A stretch of 60,773 nt of DNA from Solibaculum_A intestinale (GCF_040096205.1 NZ_JBBMFD010000016.1:1-60773), one strand, 5' to 3'. Counted from the stretch's first letter, positions 32,956 through 41,935 are shown. Numbers and translations are program-made. The notes: generated by a model not told the origin, from the sequence alone.

Positions 32956-35688
32956 TTATTCTTTCGCAGTTGCTCTTGTTTCTTGCATAGATAAAAGTGA
33001 AGTTTTAATTTTATCAAAGTAGATATCTATCCCAAAGCTATGTAAAACTGTATGTTCAAAAGCAAGACGAGTTTCATCTTTTAGTTCTTCTGAAACTTTC
33101 ATTATTGGTCTTGCCTTTAATTGCCCAAAGGCAGAGAGTATTTTCTGCCTATCAGTAGTACTTACGAGTTTCGGATTAAGCATATAACAATTTGCTATAC
33201 TATCCTTGTTCACATCTAATACCCCAAGTCCTCGACCAAACCCAGAGGCTTCAATGTAGAACATTGTGAACATAGAATTTAACAATGCATGGTTCAGTTC
33301 TTCGTCAGGGTAATCTGCTTTATGGGTTAATCCAATCAACCTTTGATTGACAAACGATGGTGTTTCAAATTTTGCAAAGAAAAGTCGTTGGTCTGGATTC
33401 ATCATTGTAAACACTTCTGCAATTTCATTATCTTTCAATTCGTACCATTCCATTCCCTTTCTTTTTAAAACAGTGGGTAACGGTTTGCCGACACCATTTC
33501 TCTGATCTACAAATTTTTCAATCCAGCTTAATGCTCCAGAATGTCCACACTTTTTCAATTCTTCCATTGATACGCCGCAACAAAAGGCATCTCTGTCAGC
33601 AGTAGCAATAAGCTTTGTTACATTTCGTGCATTAATTAAAACCTTTTTGAGATATTGCGGTTCTATTTTATGTTCCCCTCTTTGAGGGTAAAACAGTGGA
33701 TCCCAACCTCGACGGCTGCCCCTGAAAACATTATAGACTTTATTGATAGGTATAATCTTATCCTTTACATTAAGTAACCAATCCACATCGTGGAAGAACG
33801 CATTATAACACATATTCAAGCTTAAAATATCTTTTATTTGTGCTTGTGAATACTTCGACAATCTAGAAATGCTATGGTTTAATTCTGATGATAACAACGC
33901 CGAATTAACCAGAGTGTTCTCCGCATCGGCATTTTCAGCAAGTTGTTCCAGCGAAAGTTTCCAGAGCCAAAATTCTGTGTCAAAGCTATCGGAATTTTGC
34001 TTTTTCTCTAAAATAATAATCGTTGTAACAATATCGGCATTCTCGAACCATCGTCCTTTTCCGCTGATGTGAACCTGTCTGATGTTATACTTTTTCTTCA
34101 ACACCTCCACAAACTTAACACCAGCATTGGTGCCAAGCCACGAGTTAGAAACAATGATTCCCAACATTCCTCCGGGTTTAATGACATCTGCGATTTTGGT
34201 TGCAATATAACAATACAAATCAGACCTTCCATCCAAATTCTTTGCTAATGGCATTTTGGCTATTTCATCTTTGTCATCGGCAGGAATAATCTCAAAAGGA
34301 ACAAATGGCAGATTAGAAACGACTGCGCCAAAAGCAGGCAAAGACAGAACCATATTGTCGCCCGTTTCTGGATTTGTTATTGTTATTTTTTCACTGATAG
34401 TCAAGGTCAACGCATTGTGTTGAAACAGCCTATTTGCAATATTAATAGTGTCAGAATCCGTCATACTAATATTTGCAACTTGTAAAGGGTAGTTATTTTT
34501 GTCACACGCCCAAACTGTCTCAACTGCTTCTTTCGCAGTCATTTGGGACTTCTTGATTTGGATTGCTTCTTTCGGAATTGTACCTGTACCGCAACAGCAA
34601 TCAAGGATTGTATCAGACCAATCTCTCACAGTAAGTCGAACTAGCAATTTAGCTAATTCAGTTGGTGTTGTATATTGTCCATTTATTGCTCGTTTATTTG
34701 TAGAAACAGAACCCTCCAATATGTTTTGAAGTGTTTCCTGATTCAAATGGTCTATCCCGTTACTACGCAAGAAGTTTGAAAATTCGACGAAATCCTGCCA
34801 AGAAAGTTCAGGTAAAATCTCATTATATCTGACTGCCGAAAAGACATTATAGAAGTCGCATTTTTCAGTAATCTTTTTGAAAATTGTATTTGCTCCATCA
34901 GGGGTTCTGTCATAGTCGATTTCATCGACTAACATTGCACCGTTTTGCCTATGTTTAATGATATGTGCAAACAAAATTCTATTTGCCCAGTTGAGGATAA
35001 TCGTTTTTGCATAAGCCTTGTATTTATCAGATTCATCTTGTGCATATTCTGATTTAACGCTCAACCACCAATTATCAATGAACGCTGCCATAACAGCATC
35101 TCTAAAAGCATTTGCATGTAAATTTTCCGCAATTATATTTTTGTTTCTTTGAATGAGTGTTGTAATCGCGGACTCAGATATAATTTCTCCAAGAGGCGCA
35201 TTGCGAAATTGTCCCGAAGCAAAATACCTATTGACTTCTGTGATGATTTCGTCAAGCTGTCTTTCCCAATCAGAACGATAAGTTTCAACATCTTGCCTTG
35301 TATGAATATGGTTTGTTGCATTCCACTGCTTAATCTTTGTGAATGAGTTTCCTTCTCCACGAACATATAACACAGCATATGTAAAATTCCATATCAAGCA
35401 ACTATTTAAATTTAGCGCAATCGCTTTTCTCTGTGCGTCTTTTATGAATGTTTCATCTTCAATAGGAACATCTGGCATTTTAAGTTCCCAACCTTGAAGA
35501 ATAACACTTTGCTCAACATTGCCATACAGAACGACATCAGGGAACATTGTGTTTCCTCTGCCAGTAGAGACGGTGGTTTCGCCACCAGCTTTCTTTATAA
35601 CAAGGTCATTATTCTTGGCAATCAAGTTGATTTTAGAAATCAAATCTATTGCCCAACTTCGTTCGTTACGACGGATTACTGTTGCCAT
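32956..35688 (-). CDS. nuclease-methyltransferase fusion, type IIG-like restriction enzyme
   Basis: A 910-residue protein that appears to join cutting and methylation. At the N terminus FPDVVLY (P50-D51) and GWELK (E68, K70) form a PD-(D/E)xK nuclease motif. A helical linker follows, then a gamma-class N6-adenine methyltransferase: SAM motif LDCCCGTGT (about 362-370) and catalytic motif SNLPF (about 458-462) where NPPY/F is usual. The C-terminal ~300 residues, ending in FGRGLGVLDVNKD and further helices, probably recognise DNA. I start at ATG 35688, eight bases after AGAAGG inside the upstream gene's end. The N-x-P-F form with Leu is known in the class but less common. Confidence 0.82.
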   Translation of the reverse strand: MATVIRRNERSWAIDLISKINLIAKNNDLVIKKAGGETTVSTGRGNTMFPDVVLYGNVEQSVILQGWELKMPDVPIEDETFIKDAQRKAIALNLNSCLIWNFTYAVLYVRGEGNSFTKIKQWNATNHIHTRQDVETYRSDWERQLDEIITEVNRYFASGQFRNAPLGEIISESAITTLIQRNKNIIAENLHANAFRDAVMAAFIDNWWLSVKSEYAQDESDKYKAYAKTIILNWANRILFAHIIKHRQNGAMLVDEIDYDRTPDGANTIFKKITEKCDFYNVFSAVRYNEILPELSWQDFVEFSNFLRSNGIDHLNQETLQNILEGSVSTNKRAINGQYTTPTELAKLLVRLTVRDWSDTILDCCCGTGTIPKEAIQIKKSQMTAKEAVETVWACDKNNYPLQVANISMTDSDTINIANRLFQHNALTLTISEKITITNPETGDNMVLSLPAFGAVVSNLPFVPFEIIPADDKDEIAKMPLAKNLDGRSDLYCYIATKIADVIKPGGMLGIIVSNSWLGTNAGVKFVEVLKKKYNIRQVHISGKGRWFENADIVTTIIILEKKQNSDSFDTEFWLWKLSLEQLAENADAENTLVNSALLSSELNHSISRLSKYSQAQIKDILSLNMCYNAFFHDVDWLLNVKDKIIPINKVYNVFRGSRRGWDPLFYPQRGEHKIEPQYLKKVLINARNVTKLIATADRDAFCCGVSMEELKKCGHSGALSWIEKFVDQRNGVGKPLPTVLKRKGMEWYELKDNEIAEVFTMMNPDQRLFFAKFETPSFVNQRLIGLTHKADYPDEELNHALLNSMFTMFYIEASGFGRGLGVLDVNKDSIANCYMLNPKLVSTTDRQKILSAFGQLKARPIMKVSEELKDETRLAFEHTVLHSFGIDIYFDKIKTSLLSMQETRATAKE

Positions 35689-35700
35689 AACCAACACCTT

Positions 35701-36552
35701 CTACCTTTCTTCAAAATCTTTGATAAGATTTGTCACCGCAATATACCGCTTCGTTTTCTTGTCTAATCCTTCCCATGCCAAAAACAGACGTCTTTTAGCA
35801 ACATCAATATAGTTTATATCATCTTTTTTGAACAACGCAACATCCTCGTTTTTCTCAATTCCGATAAAATTGCGTCCCTCCATCAATGCGGCAACTAAAA
35901 ACGAACCACTGCCAAAGGTGTTATCCAAAATCACATCTCCGGGATTGGAATATGTGCGAATAAAATACCTACCCAATTCGATAGGCTTTTGCGTAGGATG
36001 AACAACTTCGCCTTCGCTTTCTGCCGTCTTTACATAGATAATATCCGTAGGATAGCGTTCTCCTTCGCTTGATACATGAACAGGCTGAAAATCACCATAG
36101 CTACCACTCAACTGATTTTTCCTAACGCCTTTATCATAAGGCTCCCCCTGCGTCATTTGAGGATGGTATGTTGGCTGTCTTTTATAGAAAACACATACAT
36201 CTTCGTGCTTTCTTAAGGGCTGTTTTTTTGCATTTAAAAAATTGGTTGGTTTGGATTTTTCCCACACCCACTTGTACTTATAATATTTGGGTTGACTAAG
36301 GATTAGTTTTGCTGTAAACAGTCCTTGCGATGTAAGTATGATTGCACCGTTTGGTTTAATAATACGCAAATACTGTTCCCACAACATATCAAGAGGAATA
36401 TAACTATCCCATTGATTCTGTGTAATTCCATATGGTAAGTCACATAGAATCATATCTATTGCTCCATCAGGAATACGTTTCATACAGTCAAGACAATCTT
36501 CTTCAAAAAGACTGTTGACCATTGGGTAAATTGGAGAATTTATATTTATCAT
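35701..36552 (-). CDS. site-specific DNA methyltransferase, beta class
   Basis: A 283-residue amino-methyltransferase (N6-adenine or N4-cytosine). The catalytic motif CDLPYG (D38 to Y41) comes first and the SAM motif DNTFGSGSF (about 210-218) later, with HPTQKP between, which is the beta-class order. The target recognition part lies at about 90-180. It starts three bases after the controller stop and ends 12 bases before the fusion gene, so the three form one operon. It probably protects the second strand or a sub-site of the sequence cut by the fusion enzyme. Confidence 0.88.
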   Translation of the reverse strand: MININSPIYPMVNSLFEEDCLDCMKRIPDGAIDMILCDLPYGITQNQWDSYIPLDMLWEQYLRIIKPNGAIILTSQGLFTAKLILSQPKYYKYKWVWEKSKPTNFLNAKKQPLRKHEDVCVFYKRQPTYHPQMTQGEPYDKGVRKNQLSGSYGDFQPVHVSSEGERYPTDIIYVKTAESEGEVVHPTQKPIELGRYFIRTYSNPGDVILDNTFGSGSFLVAALMEGRNFIGIEKNEDVALFKKDDINYIDVAKRRLFLAWEGLDKKTKRYIAVTNLIKDFEER

Positions 36553-36554
36553 AA

Positions 36555-36767
36555 TTAGTGTCCTTCCATATCATTAAATTCAAGTATATCGTCAACCCCA
36601 CAATGAAGTGCTTTGCATATTTTTTCAATGGTATCAAGTGAAATATAATTATCTCGTTTTAATCTGGTAATAATATTAGGGCTGAAGTTAGCTCGTTCCA
36701 TTAATTGAGCATTTGAAATATCTCTATCAATCATCAAATGAAATAATTTTTTATATGATACTGCCAT
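36555..36767 (-). CDS. XRE-family controller-like protein of the restriction module
   Basis: A 70-residue single HTH protein (KLFHLMIDRDISNAQLMERA, then SPNIITRLKRDNYISLDTIEKIC). Size and position at the head of a methyltransferase-restriction operon match C-proteins that delay restriction while methylation builds up, although general Cro/CI-like regulators look the same. The ATG at 36767 follows AAGGAGG. A small palindrome sits in the promoter spacer upstream. Confidence 0.75.
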   Translation of the reverse strand: MAVSYKKLFHLMIDRDISNAQLMERANFSPNIITRLKRDNYISLDTIEKICKALHCGVDDILEFNDMEGH

Positions 36768-36790
36768 AGCAAAACCTCCTTGAGGTCTTA

Positions 36791-36819
36791 ATCATATCAC
36801 ATATCCGTGAAAAAATCAA
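36791..36819 (-). promoter_or_regulatory. promoter of the restriction module with spacer palindrome
   Basis: Minus-strand TTGATT (36814-36819), 17 bases, TATGAT (36791-36796). TCACatatccGTGA (36798-36811) forms a palindrome exactly between the two boxes, a suitable operator for the controller gene 24 bases downstream. Confidence 0.55.
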
Positions 36820-36880
36820 CTTGCAAAAGAAAAGAACAATGTATGTTGACAGTATCCTTTTCATTAACTGGTAAACAGCA

Positions 36881-37017
36881 TTAACAGAAAATAAGTTCGT
36901 TTGAAACAATTTCCATAGCAACATTTCTAATGTTATTCATTTTCTGCATCCACCGCATTTGATTTTCCTCTTTGAGAGTTTCTTTTATACCTTCTTTTTC
37001 GGAAAGCTGTTTCGGGA
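36881..37017 (-). pseudogene. 3' fragment of a third tnpV-like gene
   Basis: The minus strand reads QLSEKEGIKETLKEENQMRW, then MQKMNNIRNVAMEIVSNELIF and a stop at 36881. This aligns with the C termini of the two intact TnpV genes (for example KEGITEMLKVENQMLWIQRM). No match extends upstream of about 37017, so the 5' two-thirds are missing. It shows an earlier insertion or deletion at this junction. Confidence 0.75.
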
Positions 37018-37177
37018 AAGATTCGGGATTTCTCCTAAAAAATATCGTGAGCAATACAATGTCATATTGTAGGAAAGGAAAGTAATTTGTGCGCTCAGCC
37101 GCCTGTTGATATCACCAATAAATCGAAAATTAGAGGCTGAAAAAGCCCGATTTCAAGCCATTTTTCAGTCATAAACT

Positions 37178-37215
37178 TTGAGGGGTAAGGTGTTTGTACC
37201 TTACCCCTCAATTTT
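37178..37215 (+). terminator. perfect hairpin with T run
   Basis: A 14-bp perfect stem (37178-37191 with 37198-37211) and a six-base loop, followed by TTTT on the plus strand. It stands in a gene-free stretch (37018-37267) between the tnpV fragment and the intact tnpV and may insulate an element end. Confidence 0.6.
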
Positions 37216-37267
37216 GCGTTTGAAAGCGTTACACGCTTCATTATGCGGCTTTCATAGTGCCTTTGAT

Positions 37268-37639
37268 TTATGCAAAAATCACTTCTGCGTTCACGATTTC
37301 CACAGCCGCTTCACGCAGCGCATTCATCTTTCCTACCCATTCTATCGGTTGCTCGGCTTTGAGCTTTTCGGTTATACCTTCACGCTCTGCCATCTGTTCT
37401 ACCAGCCGAAAAAACATATCTTCCGCCTGTTCGTCAATATTCGCAAGATAGCTTCTCAGTTTACCGCTTGTGAGCAGATTCGTATAGAGAACTTTGCGAT
37501 GCTGTTTGAGATACCGCATATGCCGCTGTCCCCATATTCCTATAGGCTTATTTTCTTCAATGGGCAGAGTGAGATTGGGCAAATAATAGTCGCCTTGCAG
37601 CGTGTAAGTGCCACCCATTTGTTCAAATAATGATTTCAT
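37268..37639 (-). CDS. tnpV: TnpV-type transposon protein, copy 2
   Basis: A 123-residue protein matching TnpV of Tn4451-like elements: TYTLQGDYYLPNLTLP, then GIWGQRHMRYLKQHRKVLY and the helical C terminus. Its role is unknown; it is a marker of these elements. ATG 37639 is placed after TTGGAGG. It is some 40% identical by eye to the copy at 47768. Confidence 0.85.
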   Translation of the reverse strand: MKSLFEQMGGTYTLQGDYYLPNLTLPIEENKPIGIWGQRHMRYLKQHRKVLYTNLLTSGKLRSYLANIDEQAEDMFFRLVEQMAEREGITEKLKAEQPIEWVGKMNALREAAVEIVNAEVIFA

Positions 37640-37685
37640 TGCAGTTTCCTCCAAATTCAGTTTTATCTATCTAACCCTCTAAAAG

Positions 37686-37701
37686 TCCTTTGTTTTCAAG
37701 G
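37686..37701 (+). repeat. candidate left attachment repeat of the integrase element
   Basis: TCCTTTGTTTTCAAGG, 78 bases downstream of the integrase stop, matches TCCTTTATTTTCAAGG at 48335-48350 in 15 of 16 positions and in the same orientation. An att core directly after int is typical for tyrosine integrases. Confidence 0.4.
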
Positions 37702-37778
37702 CATATCGCCTGTTTTGTATTCCAACCTTATGTATTTTCCCTTGTTTTTGCCCTTACGAGCCGAAACAAGGGAAATTT

Positions 37779-39146
37779 TTATGCCCCGCCGACTACTTTA
37801 TCCAGCAGCCTTGCGGAACTGCGCTTCGCTTCCCTTGTAGCGTGAGCGTAAATGTTCATCGTGGTACTTACATCGGCGTGTCCGAGAAGCTCCTGCACAT
37901 CCTTCGGTGCTGCCCCGTTTGAGAGCAGATTGCTTGTGAATGTGTGTCGGAGTTGGTGGAAATGGAAACCCTCTAACCCCTCGACCTTTTTGCTTGCCGC
38001 CCTGCACATAATCCCTACTGTACTCGGCGCTTCATACGCTCCGTCTGGTCTAAGGCAGACAAAGGATATTTCCTTGTAGCCATCGGGGATTTCTTCCGTT
38101 CTCGGCAGACTGTATACCTCGTAATAAGTGCGGTCTTTTTCCTTGACCTCTTTGTAATAGTTGAGGTTGTAAAGTTCTCCGTAACGGAAGCGGTTTTTGT
38201 GCTGTTCGGTTTTTGCTGTCCGCAAGATTGCCGCCAGCGTGTCGCAGAAGTCAACAGTGCGGATTTTCTTTCGCTTTGTTGCCCCTATCTCGGTCTTGTG
38301 CCTTGCCCCATTGTAGCGCATACTGCGGCGTACTGTGAGATATTGTTCTTCAAGATTTATGTCCTGCCAAGTCAAGCCGCAGACCTCGCCAATGCGAAGC
38401 CCCGTATAGTAGGCGATTTGAACGGGGAGCAATGCGGGATTGTCCTTTGCTTTCAGAAAATCCTCCAGCTTGCAAAATTGCTCATGGCTGAGGGTGGGAG
38501 TGGAAACCGTGTCGCTGTCCTCGTCCGAGAACAGGTCATAGTCCTCTTTCTTGCCCCGCCATACCACATACTGCATAGGGTTAAAGGTAATCATCCGCTT
38601 CGGGAACACCGCAAAGCGGAACGCCCCTTGCAGGACTGCCGAGAACAACCGTAAGTACCCTTTGCTGAGAGCCTTTGCTGTCGTACCGTCGGGATTTTCC
38701 CCGCCAAAGCTGAGATAATCCATATACGCCTGCAAATGGTCGGCAGTAACGGTTTTCAGCTTACGGTTAGCGATAGGGTGCTGCTTGATACGGTTGACCG
38801 TTCCTTGATACGCCATTACCGTTCCGTTACTGAGATTGCTGGGCTTTAATTCCTCCTCCACCCACATATCCAGCAGCATACCCACCGTGGCGTTTTCGGA
38901 CTTTGCTACGAATTTCTTTTCCTCGTAGTCGGCGATTGCCTTGCGGAGCATAGCTTCCGTCTCGGCTTTGCTTTCAGTACCCACAAACTCCTTTTGGACT
39001 TTTCGACCACTTTCATCTTCGATATAGAAGCGTCCGTACCACTTTTTGCCTTTCTTACAGAACCTTTTGCCATAGATAAAAAACTCCTTTCTATCCGTGG
39101 CAATCGGGAATGTGACATATGGTGTGCGTAAAGTAAATAGTGTCAC
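37779..39146 (-). CDS. int: tyrosine integrase, N-terminally frameshifted
   Basis: Phage-type integrase of the Tn916 kind. The core-binding domain (about 65-190) and catalytic domain are intact: YTGLRIGEVCGLTWQDI (first Arg), HQLRHTFTSN, and LLGHADVSTTMNIYAH with the Tyr nucleophile. Relatives start MAKGSVRKKGKKWY. Here ATG 39073, after AAAGGAG, begins MAKGSVRK in a different frame from KKGKKWYGRFY. The two would join if one AAGA-type four-base unit were restored at about 39049-39058. The open frame can be read only from a GTG at 39146 with no ribosome site, which adds an alien leader. The gene may be disabled, or made weakly. Confidence 0.85.
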   Translation of the reverse strand: MTLFTLRTPYVTFPIATDRKEFFIYGKRFCKKGKKWYGRFYIEDESGRKVQKEFVGTESKAETEAMLRKAIADYEEKKFVAKSENATVGMLLDMWVEEELKPSNLSNGTVMAYQGTVNRIKQHPIANRKLKTVTADHLQAYMDYLSFGGENPDGTTAKALSKGYLRLFSAVLQGAFRFAVFPKRMITFNPMQYVVWRGKKEDYDLFSDEDSDTVSTPTLSHEQFCKLEDFLKAKDNPALLPVQIAYYTGLRIGEVCGLTWQDINLEEQYLTVRRSMRYNGARHKTEIGATKRKKIRTVDFCDTLAAILRTAKTEQHKNRFRYGELYNLNYYKEVKEKDRTYYEVYSLPRTEEIPDGYKEISFVCLRPDGAYEAPSTVGIMCRAASKKVEGLEGFHFHQLRHTFTSNLLSNGAAPKDVQELLGHADVSTTMNIYAHATREAKRSSARLLDKVVGGA

Positions 39147-39181
39147 TTGTGCCGATTGTGTTCAATCGGCATCTTCACTTG

Positions 39182-39847
39182 TCAAGGTGCCACGGAATTT
39201 TCTTTTTCGGTAAGCCTTGCTTCGGCTTCCGCTACTATCCCGAAAAGGTCGCCCATAGATATTTTGGTGCGTCCCTCGTCGTAGATATGTAAAATCCCGT
39301 CTAAAAAGCGTTTCATATCTTCGATAGGTAATTCCATCTCTTTGCGGTAAACACGTTCGGTAATTGCGCCTGACTCAATGGCATACCGCCTAAGCGACTG
39401 CTTCAAGCCCTCGTCCTCTGCCACACGGTCAACCTCCGCCATAGCGTCCGCAAAGTGATAAGTCATAACCGTATAGAGGTCAATCATCTTTCCGAGGAAA
39501 GTCGTGAGTAACTGCTGGTGCGGCTCGCCCTTTACCACAGAAGAAACCGTATCAAGATACTTTTTGATGTGTTCCTCCATATCCTTTGCACATAATGTGC
39601 GGCTGTCGTATTCCTTATCCTCGGAAAGCCCTGTCAGCCATTCGGGAGTGGTAAGGAGTGCTTCGGCAAGACCGTTGATAATCATTGTGCGCTTCGGGTC
39701 AACGCCGTCCGCTTCATACCGCTGAATGGTGGATTTGTTTACGCCGATACGCTTACCGAGTTCGGGCATTGTTAAGTTTAACTCCGTTCGGCGTTCTTTT
39801 ACCCGTTCGCCGACTTGTTTTGCGGTGAATATGATTTCGTCTTTCAA
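39182..39847 (-). CDS. XRE-family element repressor
   Basis: A 221-residue regulator with an N-terminal HTH (ERVKERRTELNLTMPELGKRIGVNKSTIQRY is the HTH in pieces: LNLTMPELGKRIG then NKSTIQRYE) and a helical C-terminal domain of about 130 residues. It lies between int and the divergent xis gene, the place of an element's lysogeny-type repressor. The TTG at 39847, eight bases after AGGAGG, is the best start; a GTG at 39856 overlaps that ribosome site. The operator array upstream is its likely target. Confidence 0.82.
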   Translation of the reverse strand: MKDEIIFTAKQVGERVKERRTELNLTMPELGKRIGVNKSTIQRYEADGVDPKRTMIINGLAEALLTTPEWLTGLSEDKEYDSRTLCAKDMEEHIKKYLDTVSSVVKGEPHQQLLTTFLGKMIDLYTVMTYHFADAMAEVDRVAEDEGLKQSLRRYAIESGAITERVYRKEMELPIEDMKRFLDGILHIYDEGRTKISMGDLFGIVAEAEARLTEKENSVAP

Positions 39848-39885
39848 GGTTTTCACCTCCTATGGTCTTTATTATAGCATAGGAA

Positions 39886-40008
39886 AACTTATTTTGCAAC
39901 CCATTTTGCAATATTAATTAAAAATATTTTGAAAACAGTTGCAAAACGGGTTGACAAGAGATAGCAAAATAAGTATACTTACAGGTACATAGTTGCAAAA
40001 CGAGTATT
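39886..40008. promoter_or_regulatory. divergent promoter with four TTGCAAAA operator sites
   Basis: TTGCAAAAyrrGT occurs twice on the minus strand (within 39886-39902 and 39899-39913) and twice on the plus strand (39938-39952, 39992-40008). Between the plus-strand copies lies the xis promoter TTGACA (39951-39956), 17 bases, TATACT (39974-39979). The third site overlaps the -35 box, so binding there should block xis. Confidence 0.75.
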
Positions 40009-40027
40009 TGCGAAAGAAGATGTAAAA

Positions 40028-40243
40028 ATGAGCGCAGTCAAAATGGGTTTAACCATCGAAGAAGCGGCCAAGTGTACGGGTATCGGCAGGAACACCATGC
40101 GGAAGCTGGTAGACTGGGGCAAGCTGCCCGTCCTTAAAGTCGGGCGAAAAGCAATTATCCGCAGGGACACGCTGGAGCATTTTATGAGCGTCAATCAGGG
40201 CAGAAATCTTCTCAATCAGAATGATGTCCGCAGAGTGGAATAA
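40028..40243 (+). CDS. xis: excisionase / MerR-like DNA-binding protein
   Basis: A 71-residue winged-helix protein: LTIEEAAKCTGIGRNTMRKL, then a wing KLPVLKVGRKAIIRRDTLEHFM. This is the excisionase form found beside Tn916-type integrases, bending DNA at the element ends. It is transcribed from the strong TTGACA promoter in the operator array. Confidence 0.88.
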   Translation: MSAVKMGLTIEEAAKCTGIGRNTMRKLVDWGKLPVLKVGRKAIIRRDTLEHFMSVNQGRNLLNQNDVRRVE

Positions 40244-40258
40244 CGCCCATTCTTTTTT

Positions 40259-40425
40259 CGGGAAGTGATTTTAAGCCCTCGGCGTTTGAGAGCGAAATAC
40301 ACCCCTCGCACAAATCTCCGATTTGTACTCAGGGTATTTCGCCCCTGCGGGGAGCTAAGTATCAACGCAGTCACTTCCCGTTCCCGCATTGATACTTTTC
40401 GCCGCCACTGTTTCGTGTCGGCGGC
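40259..40425. other. candidate oriT of the second element
   Basis: The 237-base gap before the relaxase is full of inverted repeats: CGGGAAGTGA/TCACTTCCCG (40259-40268, 40371-40380), GCGAAATAC/GTATTTCGC (40292-40300, 40334-40342), ACAAAT/ATTTGT (40310-40315, 40321-40326), a GTATCAACGC pair (40359-40368, 40386-40395; 9 of 10), and GCCGCC/GGCGGC (40401-40406, 40420-40425). No gene is present. This is how an oriT usually looks. Confidence 0.5.
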
Positions 40426-40480
40426 AACTGTCAAGACGGTTGCAAAAGAGATAAGCACCCATTAAGGGAGAAAGGATACT

Positions 40481-41893
40481 ATGGCAAGACACAGCTTCAT
40501 ACAGATGTCGAAGCTGCCGAATGTCAAAGGACGGATTTCCTATATCACAAGTCCCGCAAGACAGGAAAACCTGTACGCCGCCTACCGCACCGCAGACAAT
40601 GCCTTTTGGGGCAATCTTGCAAAAGAAAGCCAGCAGGAGTTTAAGCGAAGCGGCGCAGACGGAAAGTGTGTCGAAGCAAGGGAACTGATTATCGCCCTGC
40701 CCGAAGTCTACACGCAGTATGAGCCACAGCAGGTTCTCGAAGATTTCACGGAGGAATTTCACAGGCGGTACGGTGTGGAATGTGTGTCGGCTCTGCACCA
40801 CAACAAGCGCAAGACCAATTATCACATTCATCTGATTTTCAGCGAACGGACGCTTTTGCCCGAACACAAAATCAAGATTGCCACCCGAAGCGTGTTCTTT
40901 GATGAAACGGGCAAGCGAGTACGCACCAAGAAAGAGATTACCGATGAGGACAGAAAAATCCGAGAGAGCTGTACCGTCATTAAAAAGGGAGAAGTTTATG
41001 AAAGCCACCTATTCACTACAAAGGATGACCGCTTCAAGAGCGAGCCTTTTCTTCGGGAGGTAAAGGCAGTTTACACCGACCTAATCAACCGCCATATTTC
41101 CACCCCCGAACAGCATTTGAAGGTGTTTGATAAAAACAGCGTCTATCTTCCGACCAAGAAAATCGGCAAGAACAACCCCAAAGAGGACGAAATCAAAGCC
41201 GACAATGCCGCAAGGCAGGAATGGAATAGGACAGCGGATATGGCGTTGTTATCGGGCATCTCCGAAACAAAGATTTTAGAGGTTAAGCGGACAGAGATAC
41301 ACGAAAAAACGAGCCAGTCCATCAAAAGTAAAGGATGGCTGCCTAATCTGTTCCACAGTATTGTCAATAAGGCAAAAGACCTCCTGCAAAATTTAATCCG
41401 TGAAAAGGATATGCCACCCAAGCCTACGCTTGACATTGATATGGCAGAGTTCCACACTATGCAGAAACTGATGATAAAGGTGCAGGATAAGGCGAAAGAA
41501 ATCCGACATTTGCAGGATACGGTACTTCCGAAACTGAAACAGCAGCTTACCGACACAAAAGGGATTTTTAAGGGTAAGGAGCGAAAAGCCCTTACAGAGC
41601 AGATACAGCAGACCGAAAAGGAAATCTCCGAAAGGATGGATAAACTGCCCAATATGATAAAAGAGGACGGCTATCCCGATGTGCAGGCGTTTATGACAGC
41701 TTACCGGGAAGCGGAAGCCGTTGTGGAACAGTACAACCGTCGTCTTGCCGAGTGGGAGCAACAGGTTAAGGAAAAGCGCAGACCGCAGAAACCGCCCGAA
41801 AAAGAGAGCGTCAGAAACAGGCTCAGGCAGTTGCAGGAGCAGGGCAGACGGCAGCCACGCAGAAAGAAATCCTTTGACAGAGACAGCCGATAG
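40481..41893 (+). CDS. MobA/MobL-type relaxase
   Basis: A 470-residue relaxase unrelated to the one in the first element. The N-terminal domain has SYITSPARQENLYAAY, ARELIIALP and the metal histidines in HHNKRKTNYHIHLIF, as in PF03389 (MOBQ-like). After about residue 280 it is a long coiled coil ending in a basic RRQPRRKKSFDRDSR tail. It starts at ATG 40481 with AAAGGA upstream, and would nick the repeat-rich region before it. Confidence 0.88.
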   Translation: MARHSFIQMSKLPNVKGRISYITSPARQENLYAAYRTADNAFWGNLAKESQQEFKRSGADGKCVEARELIIALPEVYTQYEPQQVLEDFTEEFHRRYGVECVSALHHNKRKTNYHIHLIFSERTLLPEHKIKIATRSVFFDETGKRVRTKKEITDEDRKIRESCTVIKKGEVYESHLFTTKDDRFKSEPFLREVKAVYTDLINRHISTPEQHLKVFDKNSVYLPTKKIGKNNPKEDEIKADNAARQEWNRTADMALLSGISETKILEVKRTEIHEKTSQSIKSKGWLPNLFHSIVNKAKDLLQNLIREKDMPPKPTLDIDMAEFHTMQKLMIKVQDKAKEIRHLQDTVLPKLKQQLTDTKGIFKGKERKALTEQIQQTEKEISERMDKLPNMIKEDGYPDVQAFMTAYREAEAVVEQYNRRLAEWEQQVKEKRRPQKPPEKESVRNRLRQLQEQGRRQPRRKKSFDRDSR

Positions 41894-41935
41894 AAAAACA
41901 ACGACTGCCGCACTTTACGAGACATTCGTTGTTAA

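Noticed and set aside
37736..37775. Hairpin TTTCCCTTGTTT/AAACAAGGGAAA as the integrase terminator
   Set aside because: The T run follows on the plus strand, opposite to int; it may instead be part of the element end.
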